The notes below the pieces were generated by a model, which was not told the DNA's origin, did not search any database, and worked only from the letters and a program-made list of their open reading frames with translations. The translations under genes were made by a program, and so were the position numbers. From Nitrospirota bacterium (lineage in GTDB: Bacteria; Nitrospirota; Thermodesulfovibrionia; Thermodesulfovibrionales; SM23-35), in contig JACUUX010000030.1 of NCBI GenBank assembly GCA_014859105.1, positions 1 to 32,032 on the forward strand: a DNA stretch of 32,032 nt, given 5' to 3'. Below, in pieces: positions 16,274 through 25,661 of this stretch; the stretch's first letter is position 1, and each line of letters begins with the position of its first letter.

Positions 16274-17047
16274 ATGAAAGAGATATGTGTTTATCACTTA
16301 AATCTTTGCAAAAGTCATATTAAAGGATCAAAGATTGTTTTGTTGCCAGGTGATCCTTTCAGGGTTCCTGAAATCGCTGAGGAGATTAAAAAACAGAATG
16401 GTGGTGAGATAAAAGAAATTGCATGGAAGCGAGAATATAGGACATTCTTATGCTATGTCAACAAAAAACCGGTACTGGTAACCTCAACTGGAATCGGAGG
16501 TTCTTCGACTTCAATAGCCATTGAAGAACTGGCTATGCTTGGTGTGAGAACTTTTATTAGGGTTGGTACAACTGGAGCAATACAAAAACACATAAAACCC
16601 GGAGATGTGATTATTACAACCGGCTCTGTCAGGCTTGATGGAGCATCCACTCATTATGCACCTATCGAGTATCCTGCAGTGGCTCATAACGAAATTGTGA
16701 ATGCCCTCATTGAGGGTGCTAAGAAAACAAAAGTCAAGTATCATGTAGGGATAACAGCCTCTTCGGATACATTCTATCCCGGACAGGAGAGATACGATTC
16801 ATTTACTAAATATGTCCCTAAACGGTTTCAGGGTACGATGGCGGAGTGGCAAAAACTTTTTGTATTAAATTACGAAATGGAATCATCTACAGTTTTAACC
16901 CTTACAAGTACAATGGGTCACAGGGGGGGATGCATATCTGGGGTTGTTGTAAACAGGACAGTTAAGGAAAAAATAACAAAAGAAGCTCTTATGTCTGGAG
17001 AAGCAAATGCTGTCAAAGTAGCTTTAGCTTCATTGGAATTCTTATAA
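16274..17047 (+). CDS. udp: Uridine phosphorylase
   Basis: Catalyses uridine + phosphate to uracil + ribose-1-phosphate. The 257-residue protein is full length compared with about 253 in E. coli Udp, and nearly every family motif is kept: LPGDPFRV (phosphate-binding Arg), TSTGIGGSSTSIAIEELA, RVGTTGAIQ, SVRLDGASTHYAP, ASSDTFYPGQERYD (Gln and Arg that select uracil) and NYEMESS (ribose-binding Glu-Met-Glu). Specificity for uridine is therefore likely. GGGAG precedes the ATG. It sits 17 bases after the Csx3-like gene and before the polymerase module. It may be a captured housekeeping enzyme, a salvage enzyme for RNA degraded during defence, or a nucleoside-depleting effector; sequence cannot decide. 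Confidence 0.92.
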   Translation: MKEICVYHLNLCKSHIKGSKIVLLPGDPFRVPEIAEEIKKQNGGEIKEIAWKREYRTFLCYVNKKPVLVTSTGIGGSSTSIAIEELAMLGVRTFIRVGTTGAIQKHIKPGDVIITTGSVRLDGASTHYAPIEYPAVAHNEIVNALIEGAKKTKVKYHVGITASSDTFYPGQERYDSFTKYVPKRFQGTMAEWQKLFVLNYEMESSTVLTLTSTMGHRGGCISGVVVNRTVKEKITKEALMSGEANAVKVALASLEFL

Positions 17048-17123
17048 ATTCTTATTTATTTCAAAAAGTTTTCTGTTTAAGAAATTAAATTGCCTATATC
17101 TGTGATGAAGGAGATGATATTCT

Positions 17124-17774
17124 ATGATATGGATTTTTGAAGAAAATGAACAACATATACTGGAACAAATAAAAAACCTATTTCCAAATTTGGACGCAGA
17201 AAATGAGTGGAATAGAATTAAAATTATACTACAAGAAAATATACCTGATGATTGGAGATTAACAAGGTTTTCCCCTGATTTTTTAATACTCGATCTCAAA
17301 ACAGGCATTACACTGACAGGTGAGCAAAGTCGAGGGACTGGATCAGATACCATATATAAAACCATAAGAACTGCCCTTGATAGAGGAAGTTTCTCCAGAT
17401 CAAAAATTGCTAAGCATGCCGGCTCCTCAACGGCTTTTGACATTGCGAAAAGGCCAAATATATTTTTAGGAGATTCGACTCTTGATGAAATATTTGAACA
17501 CTCCAGCGTATTAGCGAGACAATACGAAAAGGTTAGCTATAAAAACGCGAATGTAAATTTTGGTAGTCAAAATAGCCCCAGGTATTATAATGTGCAAGTT
17601 AAATATCCCATTGAGTATTTTAAATTACAACCATTAACTAAAAAAGGCATCACTCCGGGTATTATTGTTTGGATGAAATGGCATGTTAACAGAGGGGACT
17701 GTAGTCTTATTAATGGTGTTCCACCGGATAAATATCATGGTGAAGACTATTGGTTCCTTTCTTTATATAAATAA
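17124..17774 (+). CDS. Unknown 216-residue protein, paralog of the 31697 gene
   Basis: Not recognised. The N-terminal region (about 25-90) contains IPDDWRLTRFSPDFLILDL and GITLTGEQ, then an Ile/Thr-rich segment ending in IRTALDRG. The same arrangement (LPDDWRMTRTKNNFMIKIV, NVTLVGYSY, IDTVFLKD) recurs in the 99-residue protein at the other end of the polymerase block. The middle (SFSRSKIAKHAGSSTAFDI) could form a helix-turn-helix, and the C-terminus is aromatic and strand-rich (YFKLQP, IIVWMKWHV, YWFLSLYK). There are no membrane segments or obvious catalytic motif. An AAGGAGAT lies ten bases before the ATG. Being adjacent to and co-oriented with the polymerase gene, it may be a regulator or partner of it. 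Confidence 0.7.
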   Translation: MIWIFEENEQHILEQIKNLFPNLDAENEWNRIKIILQENIPDDWRLTRFSPDFLILDLKTGITLTGEQSRGTGSDTIYKTIRTALDRGSFSRSKIAKHAGSSTAFDIAKRPNIFLGDSTLDEIFEHSSVLARQYEKVSYKNANVNFGSQNSPRYYNVQVKYPIEYFKLQPLTKKGITPGIIVWMKWHVNRGDCSLINGVPPDKYHGEDYWFLSLYK

Positions 17775-17819
17775 ATAAAAAGTTGTTTTTATAATAGGAA
17801 ATTATTGCGGAGGATTTCT

Positions 17820-20800
17820 ATGAAAGATATGATTATACTGTCTCCCCATCTTGATTCGTATAAAAAATTTATCAGTGTAAGTAATCAGGAGCAATCTTCA
17901 TTATTTAAACTTCTTTCCGAAGTATTCCCTATTAAAGTCGAAAAGTCTATTGAACAGAAGATTTTCACCAAAGCCCGACTGAGGGAAAAAGAGCTTGATG
18001 CGCAAGTAAAAGCTCTGTCCGGGAAAATACTTGCAACAGATATCATTCATCCGATTCATCGTACGGTCATTGCCAAAGTTGGGGAAGAACTCAATCAAGA
18101 TATTATAGAGAAAGCTATATCGGCAAAGATTCCCGAGGTCATGATTATGGTATATGACAGTTACGATGAATTGCGGATATTACCAGAAAAGATCGGGGAA
18201 ATCAGGGCAGGTGGTGTTTATGATTATTCAAAACTAAAGAGAGAAGAATCTATAAAGATAAACTTTGAGGGATACCAGATCAGCACAAGCCCGCTTACAG
18301 AACTACAGTGTTTTGAATCCTTTGAAAGCCTTATGACAAATATAAGGTTGAATCTCTCCATAGTGACTGATGTTCGATGGGTCTTTGATGGAATTGAACT
18401 CTATCACGACACTTCCACTAAGTCAGCAAATAGATCATTAGGCTCTGTCCCTCAGTTTACCGACAGAAGCAGCTTCATCATTAATGGGATTGAAAGAGTC
18501 CCGGTCGCACAGATTCTCCGCAGCGGATATGGGATCTTAATTGAGGGGAAAAGAGACAGTTCATTCGTAACTACTTACGAGGCATGGGTGAGGCCTAAAA
18601 GGGGGAGGTATCTGAAATTCAGCATACCTGACAGTGGTGATGATAAATGGATCATCTTGGCAACGATACACGGACTAAGAAAACCTATAAACCTCAAATA
18701 TTTCCTCGATGCATTTGATTTTATGAAGGAGGCTGATGAGGTATTCTCTGATAGCAGCTTTTATAAGCTTAACAAAGACGAAGCGATACTGAAAAGTCTC
18801 GGCAAGAGAAATATTACAGACACCATAGTCAGCCAAAAAGATATCAGTTTCCTCTCCCACCATTTTTTCAGTGATCAAAGTTCCTATTATCTCTCAGCAA
18901 AGGGTCGACAGAAGCTGAATGAAAAGCTGGCAGTTGCAAGCAGCAAACATGTACTTGCTTTACCTTCAATAGAAAAAATGTGTCTCACACGGGAAGATAT
19001 CCTGAGCACTGTTGCCTATCTCTTTAATCTTATTGAAGGAGAAAGCGGGTATACAGCAGATGATGTGGACAACCTGGCAAACAGGGAAGTGTTGCTTGTT
19101 GGGGATCACCTTGAAGCAGCTTCCATAAGGGCGCTTCGCAAGATTAAGCAGGCCCTTATAAAAGACATAAGACAAAATGAAGAAATGTCGTACACACTAT
19201 CCAAGATGCCTGTTTTCTTTAATTCTGCTATGGAAGACTATGCCAACGGTGAACTCTGTCAGATACTGGATATGACAAATCCTTTATCAGAAATCTCACA
19301 TAAAAGGAAGATAACTTTTTATGGGCCGGGAGGATTGTCGAAAGAGTACAGAGGTGTCTATAGACGGGACGTACATTATACCCATTATGGCCGCATCTGT
19401 CCTGTGGAAACCCCTGAGTCAGAAAAAATCGGGCTTACGGTTCACCTGGCTACTTACGCAAAGATCGAGGACGGTCAGATCAAAACCCCTATCATGACCG
19501 ATAAGGATTATCAGTTACCAGCGAATGCTGTTTTTATGGGTCCCAGTGATGAGACTCTTCCGATACTCCCCAAATCTGAAGAAAAGACCATTTTCGCCCG
19601 GCATGGTGAAAAGGAAATGATCAAATTAGATTCCCCGGATATGCCACATCACCAAGATGCTTTCCAGGGCCAGTTCCTGGGCATTGCAGCTTCCATGATA
19701 CCGTTTGTTCAGCATGATGATGCAAACAGGGTCCTTATGGGCGCCAAGAACCTTAAGCAGGCTCTTCCCCTTTTGAAACCGGAGCAGCCATTTGTTAAGA
19801 CGGGTATGGAAAAAGTTGCTGCGATGCTCAGCGGACGCGGAATTGTGGCAGAAAAAGCAGGGGAAGTCTTAAATGCCGACGAGCATGAGATCATTATTGA
19901 ACAAGAAGATCTGTCAAAAAGAACATACAAGCTGAATTCGATGGCACCTACACTCACGGAAACTGCTATTTTTCATAAGCCAGTTGTAAGTAAAGGCGAT
20001 TACGTTGCGGAAGGACAGCTCATTGCTGAAGGTGCTGCAATGAAAGACGGAGAGCTGGCGTTGGGAGTAAATCTGCTTGTTGCTTATATGCCCTGGGAAG
20101 GTTACAACTTCGAGGACGGCATCGTAATCAGTGACAGGCTCCAGAGAGAAGATATACTGACTTCTATCCATATTAAAGAAGTGATCGTTGATATCGATGA
20201 AGATGAAATCGCATGGTGGGAAGCAAAGAGCTCGAGTAGTTTTAAGGTTCTCGGAGATTTTATGCAGTTAAACAAGGACGGATATATCAACATCAACACT
20301 AAAGTTGAGGCGGATACTGTGCTTGTTCAGAAGTTTAAGAGATATAAAGAAAAGAAGAGCATGAAAAAGGGATGCAGTCTTATTTTTATAAAGGGGGAAT
20401 CGTATGTTGACAAGCCTATCTTGATTAAGGCGGACGATACTATGTGCGGAACGATCATCAAAGCAGAAAAGCGGGATATTTATGGCAAGCAGCGTATTGT
20501 TATCTGGATCCTTCAGGAAAGGAAAGTAACTGTTGGCGATAAACTCATGGGAAGACACGGGAACAAAGGGGTAATATCAAAAATACTCCCAATGCATGAA
20601 ATGCCATATTTTGTTGATGAAGAAAAAGGTGAAGTAGAGCAAAAGGGATCTGACTACTATCACGGAGAGGACAGGCCGCATAAACACATAGATATAGTCT
20701 TAAATCCAAATGGTGTAATATCGAGAATGAACCTCGGACAGCTTTTGGAAACGCATGCTGGCCTTTTCGCAAAGACAAAGGGAATCCCGCATATTACAGT

Positions 20801-23800
20801 AAGGCCATTCGAAGAATATGACATAGAGACTTTAAAAGGCGAACTTGATTCATTGGGGTTTTCTGATGGTAAAGCGACTCTCTACGACGGAGAAACAGCC
20901 CGACCATTCAAAAATCCTGTCACTGTCGGATACCAGTATATAGTGAAACTGAATCATCTGTCGGAGGAAAAAGTACATACCAGGCTGACTGGAAGATACA
21001 CCACGATTATCCAGCAGGCACCGAGAGGGAAAGAAAATGAGGGTGGACAGCGCATCGGCGAGATGGAGGTCTGGGCATTGCTTGCCCACAAGGCTTTCGT
21101 GCTCCTTCAGGAGCTCTTGTCGATTAAATCCGATGATGTTGAGGGAAGACTGGACGCCATGGAAAAAATGAAGAACCTCAACGTTACCAAAATGAATTTC
21201 GGTTCGCTGAAACTTCAGCGGCATATGCCTGAATCTTTCCGTGTGCTTCTACTCCTGCTCCATGGGCTTGCTATAAAGCCTGTGATACATTTAACGGACG
21301 GCACATCGATTGAAGATTTTGAATACACACCGTCTTTCACTGTAGACCAGATGTCAGAGCTTAGCCTTCATCGGAACGATGAAGGCGCGAAATGCCATGT
21401 CACAGAGAGCAGGTATAGAGAAAGGCTTGTTTATGGAGAAATATCCTGCGGGTGCAGGGGATATTTCAAGGATATCCTGCTGAGCAGAAATCCCCTGATA
21501 TGCAGAAAGCATGGCCGTGAAGTCAAACTTTCCTGTGGCTGCGAAGGGAATCTTTTGAATTTGACAGAGCATACGAATGCAGGATTCAAGTGCAAGAAGC
21601 ATAAAGAGGTAGTGAAATTTTCTGTAGGGAAGCAGGCCCAATTTTACTCAGCCAAGGATTTGAAAGAAGATAGTCAGATCATTAAAAGACTTGGCAATTT
21701 GATCCAGACAGAGATTTACGGATCAAAAGAACAGTTAAAAACAAAAAAAGAAATGGGGAAGTTATTACTCGATGTTATGCAAGACCCGAAATTTGCGGAG
21801 AAGGTACTTGAGAAGAAACCACAGCTTGCATTAACGAATGATCTGAAGATGCTTGTTGAGAGGGTGAAAAACATTCATGACAGGCCATTTTCAATTCTGA
21901 AGACCAGGGAGAAGAATATGGTCAGAAATCTCAACAGAAAACTCCTCGATAAGGCTTATCCCAAAGGACTGCAGGTAGTGTGGCAGGATGAGCAGACAGT
22001 ATTTACTGAAGATGGAATTTTTTCACAAAAGATATTTGGCCGTGAAGAGAAAAAAAGGCGTGAAACAATCGACTTCCTCAATCTGGCAATGGAGATGGGA
22101 TATCCTCTGTCCCGCACCACTTCGAAAGATGGAGGATATAAGTATGCTTTGACAATCAAGAAACTGCCAATAATACCGCCTGAACTAAGGCCCCTATTGC
22201 TTGATGAATCAGGCGGATCTGAACTGAACCGCCTGTATCAACGTGTCATAGCGCAAAACATAAGGCTTAAAGATATTCTTGAAATGAAGAAGAGGGGGGA
22301 GAATATTCCCCAAAATGAGATAGATGAAGAGGTCCAGGAACTCCAGAGTTGTCTGGACCAACTGATGGTCGACGGGCTCGAAGATTCAGGAAAGGTATAC
22401 CGTTCTCTCATGGATATGCTGAATGGCAAGTATGGGCTTTTCAGGCAGGCAATGCTCGGCAAACGGGTCGATGCCAGTGGAAGAGCTGTAATAGTACCTG
22501 CTCCTCATCTTTCCATCACTCAAATGGAACTTCCCTTCAAAATGGCACTTGAACTCTTCAAACCATGGATTCCGCAGTGTCTTATATGGTACAGCGAAAA
22601 TCTTGAAGGTGGCAAAGAAGACCTGAAAAAACTGAAAATAAAAAAGTTGGGGCGGGCACAGGCTGAAGGCATAATAGCTTTACACAGAGAACCCCTTCAG
22701 CAAAAAATGATCAAGGATGCCATGCAGGAATGGATCAAAGCTAATGATCTTGTCGTACTTCTCAACCGGGCCCCCAGCCTCCATAAATATAATATTCTGG
22801 CCTTTTCTCCGGTGATAACTGATAATCCTACAATTGGCCTTCATCCACTAGTCTGCACAGGATTCAATGCGGATTTTGACGGAGATCAGATGGCAGTATT
22901 TCTCCCATGGATTGGGCAGGACGAGGCGCGGGAAAGGCTCACTCCTCTCAGAAATGTTCTTTCTTCCGCAAATGGAAGTTTGCTCCTGGATTTCTCGCAG
23001 GACATCGTTGCCGGGCTCTTTTTATTAGAAAACAAGAAGAAAAAGGAAATAATTCAGGAGATGAAAGATAGCTATCTGACAAGCAACAAAGAAAAGTTTG
23101 CAGAAATTGCGAATAAAAAAATGCTGGATGGTTTCAGTAGCGCGACAAAAACAGGTTTGACGTTCAGCCTCTTTGACCTTGATCCCATAATGGTCTGGGA
23201 GAAGGAACGTGACGGGATTCTCAGTGAAGTTGTAAGGGATATCGGGCCATATGATCAGCTCTCCCAGGATATAAAAGAAAAGGTTGTTGATTTTTGGAAG
23301 ATAAGAGTGAAAGACAAAATAGCTGAAAAAATGAATGCGAACAAAGAGAACCCTATTGCTGTTATGTCATCATCAGGAGCAAGAGGCGATCTCGGAACAA
23401 TCACTCAGCTGGCGGGAATGAGGGGGTTCATGGTAAAAACAGGTGGTTCCCTGAGTGAAGAACCTGTCAGGACAAACTTCAGGGAGGGATTGTCACCCCT
23501 TGAATTTTTTATTTCCACACATGGATCCAGAAAATCGCTCGTCGACAAAAAACTCAAGGTAGCTGAAGCAGGGGACTTCACAAGAAGGCTTGTTCACAGC
23601 GCAATAGATTATTGTGTGGTAAATCATGACTGTGGCACCAAAGATGGGATACATATAGAGGATATCGATCCCCTGAGTGTTGAATCAATGGTGGATGAAG
23701 CGCTGATTGGGCAGGTATCTGCCTTTGACTATAATTCGGCCGGCATAAAGAGAGGCCGGAGTATTAAAAGTGAGGATATTGAATCGCTCAGGGAAATCGG

Positions 23801-24695
23801 GATCAATAAAATATTTATATGGGCTTCCGGGAAAGTCCCTTTTCGGAACAGGATCGTGGGAAGGGTTCTTATGCAAGATATACCCGGGGGGTTTATTAAG
23901 GCGGGAGAGGTTATTGGTGAAGAAGCAGCTGATAAGATCGAAGCTATGGGCATAAACAGACTTCTCTTAAGGTCGGTTATGACGTGCAAAGCTCAGAAAG
24001 GTTTCTGCCAGAAATGTTATGGGTGGGAACTCTCGATGAGAGAATACCCAGAGATAGGATTGCCGGTCGGTGTTATCGCTGCTGAATCTATCGGGGAGAG
24101 AGGCACACAGTTGAGCATGAGGACATTTCATACAGGCGGTGTCAAAGGAGAAGATATCACACAAGGACTTCCCCGAGTGAAGAATATCTTTGAGAACAAG
24201 CCCATTCCGCTGATGGTATTCAAAATCCTTAAGCCCGGGGATTCTCCATTTGCCATAAATGAAGAGGTTGATGAATTGAAGCTTTTCTTTGAAGTGAAGC
24301 GAATAGAATCGGAAAACGGGGAAATTCCTTCGTACGAGAAAATCGGCACAGTAAAGAAGTCCCTTGGAGAGCTCCTGGAGGAGTACAAATCACTTGATAA
24401 TCTCGTATTGCTCCTTCTTAGGGAAATGCATGCTGCCTATAAAGGAGAAATTGCTGACAAGCATTTTGAGATTATCCTCAAATCAATGTTTAAAGCTCAT
24501 GAAACAGGTTATAAACTTGTCGGCCTAACACATGCAGCCGCAACTGCTGATTTCCTTTCCTCAGCATCGTTTCAACGTGCCAAGCAGGTATTTAAAGATG
24601 CAGTCAAGCATAAGGGGGGGCTGAAGACGTCTTTGTCAGGGCTTAGAGATGCAATTATGCTTGGAAGACTTCCAGAAAGAGAGGAGGTTATCTAA
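17820..24695 (+). CDS. rpoBC: Fused beta-beta' RNA polymerase
   Basis: DNA-dependent RNA polymerase core with beta (about 1-1150) and beta' (about 1150-2291) in one chain. The ATG at 17820 has GCGGAGG six bases upstream; a TTG at 17805 is the alternative. Beta motifs: TDRSSFIINGIERV (214-227), GRICPVETPE (524-533), PFVQHDDANRVLMGAK (628-643), MPWEGYNFEDGIV, GRHGNKG (911-917), QRIGEMEVWAL. Beta' motifs: LLGKRVD-type MLGKRVDASGR, NRAPSLHK, catalytic NADFDGDQM with D1685/D1687/D1689, bridge-helix GARGDLGTITQLAGMRG, trigger-loop SIGERGTQLSMRTFHTGG, and Zn2 cysteines (HDCGT, MTCKAQKGFCQKC). A duplicated CxC...CxxH zinc ribbon lies at 1210-1261. It is shorter than rpoBC fusions of Helicobacter, without large insertions. 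No rpoA or rpoZ is nearby. It overlaps the sigma gene (TAATG). Confidence 0.97.
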   Translation: MKDMIILSPHLDSYKKFISVSNQEQSSLFKLLSEVFPIKVEKSIEQKIFTKARLREKELDAQVKALSGKILATDIIHPIHRTVIAKVGEELNQDIIEKAISAKIPEVMIMVYDSYDELRILPEKIGEIRAGGVYDYSKLKREESIKINFEGYQISTSPLTELQCFESFESLMTNIRLNLSIVTDVRWVFDGIELYHDTSTKSANRSLGSVPQFTDRSSFIINGIERVPVAQILRSGYGILIEGKRDSSFVTTYEAWVRPKRGRYLKFSIPDSGDDKWIILATIHGLRKPINLKYFLDAFDFMKEADEVFSDSSFYKLNKDEAILKSLGKRNITDTIVSQKDISFLSHHFFSDQSSYYLSAKGRQKLNEKLAVASSKHVLALPSIEKMCLTREDILSTVAYLFNLIEGESGYTADDVDNLANREVLLVGDHLEAASIRALRKIKQALIKDIRQNEEMSYTLSKMPVFFNSAMEDYANGELCQILDMTNPLSEISHKRKITFYGPGGLSKEYRGVYRRDVHYTHYGRICPVETPESEKIGLTVHLATYAKIEDGQIKTPIMTDKDYQLPANAVFMGPSDETLPILPKSEEKTIFARHGEKEMIKLDSPDMPHHQDAFQGQFLGIAASMIPFVQHDDANRVLMGAKNLKQALPLLKPEQPFVKTGMEKVAAMLSGRGIVAEKAGEVLNADEHEIIIEQEDLSKRTYKLNSMAPTLTETAIFHKPVVSKGDYVAEGQLIAEGAAMKDGELALGVNLLVAYMPWEGYNFEDGIVISDRLQREDILTSIHIKEVIVDIDEDEIAWWEAKSSSSFKVLGDFMQLNKDGYININTKVEADTVLVQKFKRYKEKKSMKKGCSLIFIKGESYVDKPILIKADDTMCGTIIKAEKRDIYGKQRIVIWILQERKVTVGDKLMGRHGNKGVISKILPMHEMPYFVDEEKGEVEQKGSDYYHGEDRPHKHIDIVLNPNGVISRMNLGQLLETHAGLFAKTKGIPHITVRPFEEYDIETLKGELDSLGFSDGKATLYDGETARPFKNPVTVGYQYIVKLNHLSEEKVHTRLTGRYTTIIQQAPRGKENEGGQRIGEMEVWALLAHKAFVLLQELLSIKSDDVEGRLDAMEKMKNLNVTKMNFGSLKLQRHMPESFRVLLLLLHGLAIKPVIHLTDGTSIEDFEYTPSFTVDQMSELSLHRNDEGAKCHVTESRYRERLVYGEISCGCRGYFKDILLSRNPLICRKHGREVKLSCGCEGNLLNLTEHTNAGFKCKKHKEVVKFSVGKQAQFYSAKDLKEDSQIIKRLGNLIQTEIYGSKEQLKTKKEMGKLLLDVMQDPKFAEKVLEKKPQLALTNDLKMLVERVKNIHDRPFSILKTREKNMVRNLNRKLLDKAYPKGLQVVWQDEQTVFTEDGIFSQKIFGREEKKRRETIDFLNLAMEMGYPLSRTTSKDGGYKYALTIKKLPIIPPELRPLLLDESGGSELNRLYQRVIAQNIRLKDILEMKKRGENIPQNEIDEEVQELQSCLDQLMVDGLEDSGKVYRSLMDMLNGKYGLFRQAMLGKRVDASGRAVIVPAPHLSITQMELPFKMALELFKPWIPQCLIWYSENLEGGKEDLKKLKIKKLGRAQAEGIIALHREPLQQKMIKDAMQEWIKANDLVVLLNRAPSLHKYNILAFSPVITDNPTIGLHPLVCTGFNADFDGDQMAVFLPWIGQDEARERLTPLRNVLSSANGSLLLDFSQDIVAGLFLLENKKKKEIIQEMKDSYLTSNKEKFAEIANKKMLDGFSSATKTGLTFSLFDLDPIMVWEKERDGILSEVVRDIGPYDQLSQDIKEKVVDFWKIRVKDKIAEKMNANKENPIAVMSSSGARGDLGTITQLAGMRGFMVKTGGSLSEEPVRTNFREGLSPLEFFISTHGSRKSLVDKKLKVAEAGDFTRRLVHSAIDYCVVNHDCGTKDGIHIEDIDPLSVESMVDEALIGQVSAFDYNSAGIKRGRSIKSEDIESLREIGINKIFIWASGKVPFRNRIVGRVLMQDIPGGFIKAGEVIGEEAADKIEAMGINRLLLRSVMTCKAQKGFCQKCYGWELSMREYPEIGLPVGVIAAESIGERGTQLSMRTFHTGGVKGEDITQGLPRVKNIFENKPIPLMVFKILKPGDSPFAINEEVDELKLFFEVKRIESENGEIPSYEKIGTVKKSLGELLEEYKSLDNLVLLLLREMHAAYKGEIADKHFEIILKSMFKAHETGYKLVGLTHAAATADFLSSASFQRAKQVFKDAVKHKGGLKTSLSGLRDAIMLGRLPEREEVI

Positions 24696-25660
24696 TGCCG
24701 GATCAGGGATATTTTGCTGATTTAAGCACATCATTTGGAGATATTACTAAGCAGGATGTTGAAAAACATACTGCCAGGTTGACGAAAGCGGAACATTCGA
24801 TTAGGGAAGAAATTCTAACAATACAGGCAAAGGATATCGAACAGTTTCTACAACAACAGAGTTTCCTGAAGTTTCAGCAGGAATTCTCGGAGAGTCCCTC
24901 TGAGTCCTCGGAGCATGAGACAATCGAAGAAGATGAAGCGTGGGACATAATTGCTGAAGGGTATGAAACATCAACTGACCCTGACGGGGACTTTTCAGAA
25001 GGTACTGACCTCACCACAGCTTTTGATACAACATATCAGGCCACCGATATACATAAAAGATCATTTGTTGTATCTAAAAGGCAGAAGATATATGATGTGG
25101 AGATTAGGGAGGATAAAGAAGAGTGGTGCGTTTATGTGCCTGCTGCGGCTGTTATCGACAGATATGATTTTAATCAGGCATTGAAAAACGTACCATCTAA
25201 GGTGTGGCTTGGCAACTTTATACTCAAAGTTGCGAATGAAAGACAGAAACACCTTCTTCATATAGGTGAATTCCTTGTCCAGAACATAGAGCGTCATCCT
25301 GAATTTATGGAAGATGGACTTGCATGCCTTCTGGAGTTCACCCAGGAAAATATAGCGAAAGAACTTGATGTTGATCTTACCACTATTACCAGGCTGAAAA
25401 ATGCACGCTTTTTCGTTACGAGGGTAGGAGAAATAACACTGGAGAATATTTTGAATAATACCAAGACAGGTTTTGCTTTGCTGGTAAGGAAGATCATTGA
25501 TCGAGAGGATCCGACCAAACCTCTCAGTGATACAGAAATAGCAGAGAAATTACCTGATTCTTGCAAGTGTACCGGCAGACACATAGGCAATATCAGAAAT
25601 GAATTGGGAATTCCAGGCAAGCATAATCGGAAAAAACCACGCATGGCAGAAAGAGCATAA
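24695..25660 (+). CDS. Divergent sigma-54 (RpoN-like) factor
   Basis: The 321-residue protein aligns by eye with the C-terminal half of RpoN: WLGNFILKVANERQKHLLHI (171-190), a core-binding/HTH part with FTQENIAKELDVDLTTITRL (215-234), then LVRKIIDREDPTKPLSDTEI (263-282) and TGRHIGNIRNELGIP at 293-307, where RpoN has its promoter-reading RpoN box (ARRTVAKYRE). The box is heavily altered, so a non-canonical -24 element is expected. The N-terminus is Gln-rich around 49-62 (IEQFLQQQSFLKFQQ), like region I, and is followed by an acidic stretch (78-102) like region II; the protein is much shorter than normal RpoN (about 480). The start overlaps the polymerase stop, with GAGGAGG upstream, implying equimolar synthesis. 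Confidence 0.88.
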   Translation: MPDQGYFADLSTSFGDITKQDVEKHTARLTKAEHSIREEILTIQAKDIEQFLQQQSFLKFQQEFSESPSESSEHETIEEDEAWDIIAEGYETSTDPDGDFSEGTDLTTAFDTTYQATDIHKRSFVVSKRQKIYDVEIREDKEEWCVYVPAAAVIDRYDFNQALKNVPSKVWLGNFILKVANERQKHLLHIGEFLVQNIERHPEFMEDGLACLLEFTQENIAKELDVDLTTITRLKNARFFVTRVGEITLENILNNTKTGFALLVRKIIDREDPTKPLSDTEIAEKLPDSCKCTGRHIGNIRNELGIPGKHNRKKPRMAERA

Positions 25661-25661
25661 G

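Noticed and set aside
16274-17047. Reading the phosphorylase as a Detocs-type ATP-degrading effector
   Set aside because: Uracil-selecting Gln and Arg of FYPGQERYD and the overall sequence follow true uridine phosphorylase, and no Detocs receiver or kinase partner gene is adjacent.
17790-17795. Perfect TATAAT shortly before the polymerase gene
   Set aside because: No -35-like sequence lies at 16-18 bases upstream, and the surrounding region is simply AT-rich. A real promoter is possible but not supported.
17775-17806. Possible terminator (AAAAA..TTTTT) before the polymerase gene
   Set aside because: The stem is only A-T pairs around a short loop and would be too weak to terminate transcription.
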